Origin: Telmatactis stephensoni
Lineage: Eukaryota; Cnidaria; Anthozoa; Actiniaria; Isophelliidae
DNA: 64,000 nucleotides
Direction of reading: 5' to 3'
NCBI GenBank assembly: GCA_029948255.1
Contig: JALIZF010001678.1
Coordinates: forward strand, 515,153 to 579,152
The translations under genes were made by a program, and so were the position numbers. This document shows positions 1 to 8,600 of this stretch, one piece after another. The stretch's first letter is position 1. Each line of letters starts with the position of its first letter. The notes under the pieces are model-generated. The model was not told the origin of the DNA and ran no database searches. It saw nothing but the letters and a program-made list of their open reading frames with translations.

Positions 1-2327
1 TAATCACCAAAGAAACTGGACAAGTTCTGTTTGGGTTGTTCCAGGTCCTCGCTGTGATCATTGCCATCAACATGCTAATTGCCATGATGACAAGGTCTTT
101 TGATGACATTGCGGTAAATAAGAAGAAATTGCAAAATAAAAGCTTAGATTTAAAATGGTTAAAATAGTTGTAACTCCTCGGGAAAACTTTATCACTTTTT
201 GGATTTACGAGTATTCGAAAGCTACGTACGCTTTGTGAAAGGGAGGCCCTGACTCTTGGTGCAAGGGCAACGCTCGAGCCAGCCGAGTAAACGCTAGAAT
301 GAGCATCTTGATGATAAAGAAATGTATCAAGGGAGGATTTAGTGGAGGGGTTCCGGGGGTGCGCACCCTTTCCTGAGACGACTTTGAGTCTTATTTTCTC
401 AATATCTTTCCAAAATATCCTCTCAGCAATTTCCAATTTATATGATGGTGCACCCCCTCCTGAAGACGGTGCACCTCCCTCCTGAAAATAATCCTGGACC
501 CGCCTCTGTGCATGAAATTTTCAACTGTCACGCAAAAGGAGGCCTGTCTCTTATATAGAGAGCTATCCATATCCATATTATCATATAGAGGTATCTGTAA
601 GGAGAGCTTCTACTCTACTATAATCTTTTTTTTTTCTCAGAGTAATGCCATCAAGAAATGGAAAGTTTCAAGGACCCGGCTGTGGATGTTTTGGGTTGAG
701 AAAGGTAGCGTTCTACCCCCACCACTTAATCTCATACCCAATGCTCGCTTTTTCTACCGCCAACTTAAGAGACTGTGCAAGTGTTGCCAAAAGGTAAGGC
801 AAAGGGACCTAAGTTAAGTTAGTTGTTGCTAGGCAACGGTTGCTAAGCAACGACGACGACGAACGATCCGCAGATGATGTCGACGATGAGTTTTTGCACA
901 AGTTCACTAATTCAGGACAAGTTTTTCATTGGGGTGAGAGTGTTCTACCTACAATCTCCAACCGCCATTGTATTTTAGAATTACTCCAATCCTTGTAGCT
1001 TTTCAGTGAACCTCATAACACCCGATAAAACACCAACAGATGGAGAATGGCCCAATTCTAGAGGGTTTACCAAACAGTATGGTCACTGGACAATTTTATA
1101 TGCCTTAATACTTTCCATTTCAGTCCTATTAGGGAACAACATTAAACTTGCTAATTGTTCTACCCTGGCCTCGAGGGTCCCCGTTCCCCTTTCCCTTGAT
1201 CCCCACTCCCCCCTCCCTTATTCAAAGCCAGCTATGCAGTCTAATAGGCTTCAAGAGGTTGACTAGCCTGCGTAGCAAGCCTTTCTTTAGGGGAAAGGGA
1301 GAGTATTGGGTTTCCTGTGTAATGAAAGACGAAGACTTACACAGGAAACCCAATCCCCTTTAAACCCCATTCCCCTCAGCTCAAAGAAACGCTTGCCACA
1401 CAGGGCTAGGCTGTAATTGTAAACTGTCTCTTCCCGTGAGGCATTGCGGTACTTGGCTAGGAAATGCTAGTCGTTGTAGAGAGATGACTGTTATCAGTGC
1501 GACTGTATGCCATGCATGATTTTTTTTGTTTCTTCTTTTGATTAGGAAACGTTTGATGTTGACATAACTGACGACTTCACAGATATTCATGAGGTAAGTT
1601 TTACTGAATGCTGGGAAAGCAAGTGACGTCACGGCAGCCATCATGGATTAGCTTCAACAAAAGATACAACCTCGTTCCCAGGCCCTTTTCCCTTCGCCAA
1701 ACTTAGCCTAGGAACGAGGTTCCGAAAGATACACCTATTTTAGAAAAAAATTGTCGTACTAGAAACTATATAAAACCCACGCGACAAACCAAAAAGGAGT
1801 ATGGGTAGATACAAAAACTTTAGTCCCTTTTCGGCTTTTGTCTTGATTTTTAGCATCAACAAATGACGTTCCTTGGTGTTAAAGGGAGAGGCAAGCTAAA
1901 TGTGAATTAATTGTGTTCTTTTTCTGGCTTCACAGTTGTTATTGATTTCTATCCATATATACTTCCCTTCAGACGGAGTCGCATAGGCTTTGGGCCTTTT
2001 GCCTAATCCTTCAGCGCTAAAGAAACGAAGTGATTTTCGGAGTTTCATTTTTCCAGAGTGTTTTTTTCTCGATGCCAAACTGAAATCATTTCTTTTTACT
2101 CTCTGCAGAATCCTCAACAAGAAATGATAAACTATGCCCAATTGAAGCATCGTAAACTAAAGGACATTCTCAAACGTTATGTAGGAATGAGAAAGATCAA
2201 AGACAAAGTAGAAAGCAAAAACAATAGCAAAGACCGTGAGCAAGTGTGTTGTGCGAATTGTGGTCAAAGTAAACTGAACGCAAAAACGACTGAGAAAGGA
2301 GAAGATGACCTGTCAACACTGCTGTAG
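1..2327 (+). CDS. TRPC-type cation channel, copy A, 3' exons only (5' end outside window)
   Basis: Last four coding exons of a short transient receptor potential (TRPC) channel, a plasma-membrane Ca2+-permeable cation channel. Exons: 1-113 (end of S6, with NMLIAMM), 641-793 (TRP box region with KKWKVSRTRLW, then LPPPLNLIP), 1546-1593 and 2109-2327 (stop). Phases are all 0. The 641-793 exon matches the TRPC segment after S6 (EWKFAR box, then a proline-rich LPPPFN-like stretch), and LKDILKRYVG in the last exon resembles the C-terminal calmodulin/IP3-receptor-binding region. It is the mirror image of the complete copy B on the other strand. The exons differ from B by 3 of 51 residues (exon 6) and 5 of 72 (last exon), and exon 7 is one codon longer here. 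The frame is open where visible, so it may be functional. Upstream exons must lie left of position 1. Confidence 0.85.
338..512. repeat. Interspersed ~180-bp repeat, three copies in window
   Basis: A MITE-like segment with the core CCTGAGACGACTTTGAGTC followed by CAAAATATCCTCTC and ending near AATCCTGGA. Related copies lie at about 7247-7421 (mirror position in the right arm) and 46066-46235 (LRRC9 intron 23), with a fragment near 32020-32075. It carries no coding capacity. Confidence 0.7.
825..851. promoter_or_regulatory. Two tandem X-box-like (RFX) motifs in TRPC copy A intron
   Basis: GTTGCTAGGCAAC (825-837) and GTTGCTAAGCAAC (839-851) are near-perfect imperfect palindromes of the RFX X-box type. 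Copy B keeps one full motif (6930-6942, minus strand) and half of the other. Binding is inferred only. Confidence 0.3.
1264..1408. mobile_element. Foldback MITE (TAGCCTGC...GGCTA type)
   Basis: Contains a strong hairpin: GGGTTTCCTGTGT pairs with ACACAGGAAACCC across a short loop, inside TAGCCTGCGTAGC...GGGCTA ends. Present only in the left arm of the palindrome, so it inserted after the duplication or was lost from the other arm. No clear target-site duplication. Confidence 0.5.
1670..1724. repeat. Short palindrome in TRPC intron, both arms
   Basis: AACCTCGTTCC...GGAACGAGGTT is a small foldback sequence. Its partner in the right arm lies at about 6247-6293. Confidence 0.5.
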
Positions 2328-2443
2328 TACAGTTTAATTATCGCAGCAACCAACAGAATTCAAACGTATAGTAATTGATCAAATGCATATACGTTACTAG
2401 AGATCAGGAATGTTGCTGCTTAACAGAAATATAACCGACCCAA

Positions 2444-2453
2444 AATAAATAAA
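2444..2453 (+). terminator. Poly(A) signals for TRPC copy A
   Basis: Two overlapping AATAAA hexamers about 120 bp downstream of the stop codon. The mirror copy has AATAAA on the minus strand at 5502-5507. Confidence 0.5.
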
Positions 2454-2738
2454 ATTGGATTAACATTTAGCTAAGAACCAAGCTATTTCTGCATGTATTG
2501 AATTATAATTGTATTAATATATACAACTATGAAAATGTAATTTAGTAGCATTGTTATTGAAGAGGAACTCTGCTCTCCGGGTTGCTATACAATAAAGAGA
2601 ATTCGCTCATATACACTCGACAAATAAGAAATTAAAAATTACATATTTAAATATACTGGCTGTGGTCATTCTAGAATATATAACTGTTTGTGACCCACTG
2701 TAAAACAATAATGTAAAATTAAGAAAACTTAAGACATA

Positions 2739-3000
2739 GAAAAAAATTTCATTTTTCCGTGCATCTGTACTCTAATAGACGCAATTGAGTGGCGTGACTG
2801 TTGTTCTCACCACATTTTGACGTCTTCTGTGCATCTATTAGAGTATATGGAGTATATTTGTTTTATATAATATGTATCGAAACATTTCAACCAATAACAG
2901 CGTGTGTTAGATTCAATGACGTCGTCTATGTGTGTGTACCGCAATCACACATGGTTCTCGACCAATCAGAGCGCGCGTAAAATACCAATTACTATATAAA
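2739..3000. repeat. Interspersed repeat with TGACGTCA-like and CCAATCAGAGCGCGCG motifs, copy 1
   Basis: One of at least five copies: 2739-3000, 4834-5160, 28172-28340 (degenerate), 48185-48445 and 49655-49970. The 5' half is a foldback built on CTGTACTCTAATAGATGCAC. The 3' half has two CCAATCAGAGCGCGCGTAA-like blocks separated by a TGACGTCA (CRE-like) motif, and ends at TTACTATATAA. No ORF; probably a non-autonomous DNA element. Confidence 0.7.
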
Positions 3001-3141
3001 CATTAATGCAAACATGGGGGGCCATTGTTAAGGTGGCTCGATCAACGTTATAGAGCGTTGTAGTTGGTAATATTACTTCTTGCTAAAAGTGTTTGTTTGT
3101 TTGTTTGTTTGTTTGTTTGTCTGTTTGTTTTCTTTTTCCAG

Positions 3142-3359
3142 CTTTTAAAGTAGTCACAACCCCTATGTTACCAGAAAGGAAAAGGAGAAAAGCTCAGAGG
3201 GATAGTGATATCTGCTCTGTGTGCTTACAGCACGCAGAAGGAAACTGTGTCCAGTGCTGCAACACCAAATGCGGACAGTGGACACACTGTAGGTGTGCGG
3301 GCCTGACATTGCGTCAAGCTAAACGTTCAAATACTTTCCTTTGTCTCTTGTGCAAATAG
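3142..3359 (+). CDS. PHD-finger-like zinc-binding terminal exon or orphan ORF
   Basis: Follows a good polypyrimidine/AG acceptor at 3141 and ends with TAG. The first ATG is at 3165, giving 64 residues. It starts with a basic stretch (PERKRRK). The rest has PHD-like spacing: CSVC, then CVQCC, a further Cys, WTHCRC, the typical GLT after the His-Cys, and a final CLLC. It sits in the loop of the TRPC palindrome with no recognisable partner exon upstream in the loop. PHD fingers of this kind occur in chromatin readers and also in some LINE ORF1 proteins, so it could be a last exon, a gene remnant or transposon-derived. Function not assigned. Confidence 0.45.
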
Positions 3360-3397
3360 CTACATGATCCACACTCGAGACTTGTAGGCCTAGTGGG

Positions 3398-4333
3398 AAA
3401 ATGTAGGACTGTCAGGTGTTGTAGGACTGTCGGGTCTTGTAGGACTGTCGGGTCTTGTAGGACTGTCGGGTCTTGTAGGGCTGTCGTATGTTGTAGGACT
3501 GTCGGGTCTTGTCGGGTCTTGTCGGGTCTTGTCGGGTTTTGTCGGGTCTTGTCGGGTCTTGTCGGGTCTTGTCGGGTTTTGTCGGGTCTTGTCGGGTCTT
3601 GTAGGACTGTCGGGTCTTGTAGGACTGTCGGGTCTTGTCGGGTCTTGTCGGGTCTTGTCGGGTCTTGTCGGGTCTTGTCGGGTCTTGTCGAGTCTTGTCG
3701 GGTCTTTTCGGGTCTTGTCGGGTTTTGTCGGGTTTTGTCGGGTCTTGTCGGGTCTTGTCGGGTCTTGTCGGGTTTTGTCGGCTCTTGTCGGGTCTTGTAG
3801 GACTGTCGGGTCTTGTAGGACTGTCGGGTCTTGTCGGGTCTTGTCGGGTTTTGTCGGGTCTTGTCGGGTCTTGTAGGACTGTCGGGTCTTGTAGGACTGT
3901 CGGGTCTTGTCGGGTCTTGTCGGGTTTTGTCGGGTTTTGTCGGGTTTTGTCGGGTCTTGTCGGGTCTTGTAGGACTGTCGGGTCTTGTAGGACTGTCGGG
4001 TCTTGTCGGGTCTTGTCGGGTTTTGTCGGGTTTTGTCGGGTCTTGTCGGGTCTTGTAGGACTGTCGGGTCTTGTCGGGTCTTGTCGGGTCTTGTCGGGTC
4101 TTGTAGGACTATCGGGTCTTGTAGGACTGTCTGGCCCTGTCGGGTTTTGTCGGGTCTTGTCGGGTCTTGTCGGGTCTTGTAGGACTATCGGGTCTTGTAG
4201 GACTGTCTGGCCCTGTAGGACTGTCGGGTCTTGTAGGACTGTCGGGTGTTGTAGGACTGTCGGGTCTTGTAGGACTGTCGCGTCTTATAGGACTGTCGTG
4301 TGTTGTAGGACTGTCGTGTGTTGTAGGACTGTT
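3398..4333 (+). repeat. G-rich minisatellite, 10-bp TCGGGTCTTG unit mixed with 18-bp variant
   Basis: About 0.94 kb array in the palindrome loop. The basic unit is TCGGGTCTTG; an 18-bp variant inserts TAGGACTG. In the 10-bp stretches GGG recurs with 7-nt spacers, so four units satisfy the canonical G3N7 quadruplex rule on the plus strand. No unit contains a stop in the plus frames, so long low-complexity ORFs appear; they are not genes. Confidence 0.95.
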
Positions 4334-4550
4334 TAGAAACGAAAGCACTTTACAATGTTTTGTTTTCGTTCCAAACAATGTTTGGAATGTTCGGAATTTG
4401 ACGGATCTTACTCGCTCTGACAAATATCATTGACATATGTTGTCGTTTTCCTTTTCACTAAAATCAAACAAGCAATGCCGCTTACTCATGCATCGGAATG
4501 TATAGGACCGACAAAAACCCGTTATAAATGAGTGTGTGTACCTATTCTAT

Positions 4551-4740
4551 GCCAGGTATAGATATATGTGAACTGAGTTTGTTTGCTGTGTTGTTCTCTA
4601 CCATGCCACGAGGATTTTTCCTCCCTCAGCAAAAATCAACATATGTGAGTTGAACGGTGTAGGTAAAATATTTAATGTAGAGGTAGTGAGTGTGAGTGCC
4701 AGCAGATGAAGAATAGCGAAGTGGACATGCTGATGTGAAA
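4551..4740 (+). mobile_element. tRNA-SINE fragment (3' part) in the palindrome loop
   Basis: Matches the body of the SINE at 40250-40740: GTGTTGTTCTCTACCATGCC, then CCTCCCTCAGCAAAAATCAA and AATGTAGAGGTAGTG. It lacks the tRNA-like head and ends in an A/T-rich ATTT tail. Confidence 0.6.
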
Positions 4741-4833
4741 AGATTATTTATTATTTATTATAAATTTATTCATTTATATTTCTAAATAACGTTGATCGAG
4801 CCACCTTAACAATGCCCCCCATGTTTGCATGAT

Positions 4834-5160
4834 TGTTTATATAGTAATTGGTATATTACGCGCGCTCTGATTGGTCGAGAACCGTGTGTGATTAGAGTAC
4901 ACACCCATAGATGACGTCATTGAACCTTATGCACGATCTGATTGGTGGAAATGTTTTGATGAATATTTTATGAAACAAATAGATCCCATTTTTCCGTGAG
5001 TCTGTACTCTAACCGATGTACAGAAGATGTCAAAATGCGGTGAGGACAACAGTCACGCCACTCAACTTCGTATCGTGGCGTAATTTTTTGTTCTCATCAC
5101 ATTTTGACGTCATCTGTGCATCTATTAGAGTACAGATGCACTGAAAAATGAAATCTATTT
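4834..5160. repeat. Interspersed CRE/CCAAT repeat, copy 2 (right arm)
   Basis: Mirror of copy 1 across the palindrome, with extra foldback sequence (two ATTTTGACGTC-type blocks). Belongs to the five-copy family described at 2739. Confidence 0.65.
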
Positions 5161-5501
5161 CTTAATTTTACATTGTTTACAGTAGGTCACAAACTGTTAT
5201 ATATTCTAGAATGACCACAGCCAGTATCTATAAATATGTAATTTTTTCTTATTTGTCGAGTGTATATGAGCGAATTCTCTTTATTGTACAACAAATAAGA
5301 CGTAAATTACATACGACTTCACGAATTTCTGGCGGGAAGTAAAGTCATATACGTACGCTATGTGAATGAAACGGCAACCCGGAGAACAGAGTTCCTCTTC
5401 AATAACAATTGTTCTAAATTACATTTTCATAGTAGTATACATTAATACAATAATTCAATACAGAAATAGCTTGGTTCTTAGTAAATGTTGATCCATTTTG
5501 G

Positions 5502-5507
5502 TTTATT
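5502..5507 (-). terminator. Poly(A) signal for TRPC copy B
   Basis: AATAAA on the minus strand (TTTATT as printed), about 130 bp past the stop, at the mirror position of the copy A signal. Confidence 0.45.
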
Positions 5508-5633
5508 TTGGATTAGTTTTGTTTCTGTTTAGCAGCAAAACTCCCCGGCTGATCTCTTAACTAGTAACGTATATGCATTTGATCAGTTACTGTACGTTTA
5601 AATTCTGTTGGTTGCTGCTATAATTAAACTGTA

Positions 5634-8600
5634 CTACAGCAGTGTTGACAGGCCATCTTCTCCTTTCTCAGTCGTTTTTGCGTTCAGTTTACTTTGACCA
5701 CAATCCGCACAACACACTTGCTTATAGTCTTTGCTATTGTTTTTGCTTTCTACCTTGTCTTTGATCTTTCTCATTCCTACATAACGTTTGAGAATGTCCT
5801 TGAGTTTACGATGCTTCATTTGGGCATAGTTTATCATTTCTTGTTGAGGATTCTGCAGAGAGTAAAAAGAAATGATTTCAGTTTGGCATCCAGAAAAAAA
5901 ACACTCCGGAAAACTAAAACTCTAACTGATACACTCTGTTTCTTTAGCGCTGAAACATCAGGCAAAAGGCCCAAAGCCTACACGACTCCGTCCGAAAGGA
6001 AGTATATATGGATAGAGATAAATAACAACTATGAAGTCAGAAAAAGAACACAGTTAACGCATATTTAGCTTGCTCAGTTCTCCCTTTAACACCAAGGAAC
6101 TTCATTTGTTGATGCTAATAATCAAGACGAAAGCCGTAAAGGGACTAGAGGTTTTGTATCTACCCGTACTCCTTTTTGGTTTGTCGCGTGGGTTTTATAT
6201 AGTTTCTAGTATGATAATTTTTTTCTAAAATAGGTGTATCTTTCGCAACCTCGTTCCCAAGCTAAGCGAAGGGAAAAGGGCCTGGGAACGGGGTTGTATC
6301 TTTTGTTGAAGTTAATCTATGATGGCTGCCGTGACGTCACTTGCTTTCCCAGCATTTAGTAAAACTTACCTGAATATCTGTGAAGTCGTCAGTTATTTCA
6401 ACATCCAACGTTTCCTAATCAAAAGACGAAACAAGAAAAATCATGCATGGCATACAGTCGCACCGATAACAGCTATCTCTCTACAACGACTATAGCATTT
6501 CCCATTCCACGGTATATTTGCTCTATATAGACTAGCTATACAATGGTTTTCAGTGGAATACCGTGGAATCCCACACCATAGAAAATACAGCCAAATACCG
6601 CAATGTCTCATGGGAGAGACAGTTGAATTCCGCCGAATATACAACGGCTTTCCTGCATCCTGATTGGCTGTATTTTCTATGGTGTGCATGGGATAAATTG
6701 ATGTACCTACTATCTGTACAACGGGCACAAAACTCTGTCCCCAGGATGGCCATTATGGAGAGGCTCGACTGTGCAATCCATTTACAACAATAATAATGGC
6801 GGTTGGAGATTGTAGGTAGTACACTCCCACCCCAACAAAGAACTTGTCCTAAATTAGTGGACGCGCGCAAAACCTCACCGTCGCTATCCTCTACGGATCG
6901 GTCGTCGTCGTCGTCGTTTTTTGGCAACCGTTGCTTAGCAACAACTAACTTAACTTAGGTCCCTTTGCCTTACCTTTTGGCAACACTTGCACAGCCTCTT
7001 AAGTTGGCGGTAGACAAAGCGAGCATTGGGTATGAGATTAAGTGGTGGGGGTAGAATGCTACCCTTGTCAACCCAAAACATCCACAGCCGGGTCCTTGAA
7101 ACTTTCCATTTCTTGATGGCATTACTCTGAGAAAAAAAGATTATAATAAATTAGAAGCTTTCCTTACAGATACCTCTATAATATGGACACCTCTCTTATA
7201 TAAGGGACAGGCCTCCTTTTGCGTGACAGTTGCAAATTTTATGCACAGAGGCGGATCCAGGATTATTTTCAAAAAGGGAGGTGCACCGTCTTCAGGAGGG
7301 GGTGCACCATCATATGAATTGGAAACTGCCGAGAGGATATTTTGGAAAAACATTGAAAAAAAAGGACTCAAAGTCGTCTCAGGAAGGGGTGCGCAAAGTT
7401 TTCCCGAGGATTTACAACTATTTTAGCCTTTTTAAATCTGAGCTTTTACTTTGCAATTTATTTTTATTTACCGCAATGTCATCAAAAGACCTTGTCATCA
7501 TGGCAATTAGCATGTTGATGGCAATGATCACAGCGAGGACCTGGAACAACCCAAAGAGAACTTGTCCAGTTTCTTTGGTGATTACGAAGTTATTACCCTT
7601 CGTACTGAAACTCTGTAGCTCTGTGAGACCGAACAAGGACCAGAACAAACCATTCAAACCAGAAGCTACACTGAAAGGACACAATTTAGAAAACAACAAT
7701 TCAGACTTACATTTCTATAAAGCCATCAAAGGATTCCCTTCTCAGCAAGGCAGGTGTGACTCGGTCGTTATCGCTTGCAAATCTTAATACCCTAACACAA
7801 GCAACTTTTTCTGCAATGTTGCGCGCAGCACAGTTGCACCGTGTGTCTACCCCTGTAATGTCGCGCATAACACAGTTACACCGTATGTCCACCCCTGTAG
7901 TGTTGCGTGCAATGTACACCCCTGCAGTGTTGCACGCAACACAGTTGCATTGTGTATCCACCCCTGTAATGTCACGCACAACACAGTTACACCGTGTGTC
8001 CACCCCGGGAATGTTGCCCGCAGGACACACACGGTGCAAGTTTACATTGCGCGCAATGTTGAAGAAAACGTAAATCGTGTGCTTAGACATAAGGCCACAA
8101 CAGTTTGAAATTGTGCATTTTTTCACTGCTATTCTTTAGAGCTGAGAATAACTGAAGCCACGACCATTTGGGTACCTTTTAGGGATCAAAATGGAGTTCC
8201 TATCAATCATCCCTCTCCTCAGATCTTATAGAAGTCCTTTTTCTAGATTAAAACTTACTCTGAAAAGGGGTGAGTACTTTCCACAGTGGGATTCACAGAT
8301 GAATTTTTACTTTTTGCTGTATTAATATGCTTCTGGATGATAATGTAATGCGAATATAACTTCCTTAAACTGAATCCAAAAGCTACAATGATCAAAGCAA
8401 AGAACACCATGAATTTGGCCACGTCCAGGATAAGATAGTACAACGACAACTGCAGCGGACCAAACTTGTCACTGGCTTGAAAAGCAGCCGACAGGCGAAT
8501 AAAGCTGAGGACCATAGCTATGGAAAATAAGCTGTTGGACAGCAGGATGATTTGGAAGGTAACTGATGGAGTAATGAGCTTTATAGGATCCAAAACAGCC

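Larger units (their letters stand above)
1..7583. repeat. Large inverted duplication (palindrome) with 1.7 kb loop
   Basis: Left arm about 1-3052 and right arm about 4789-7583 are reverse complements, including introns, exons and 3' flanks of the two TRPC copies. The loop is 3053-4788. The arms are diverged: there are substitutions throughout, a one-codon exon indel, a MITE only in the left arm (about 1264-1408) and a different foldback element only in the right (about 6480-6800). The left arm continues outside the window. The divergence argues against a simple read fold-back artefact, but two haplotypes wrongly joined cannot be excluded from sequence alone. Confidence 0.9.

Noticed and set aside
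3393..4433. Long overlapping ORFs in all frames (Ser-Gly-Leu-Val-Gly and Cys-Arg-Thr-Val type proteins)
   Set aside because: Pure translations of the TCGGGTCTTG minisatellite; no start context, splice signals or domain.
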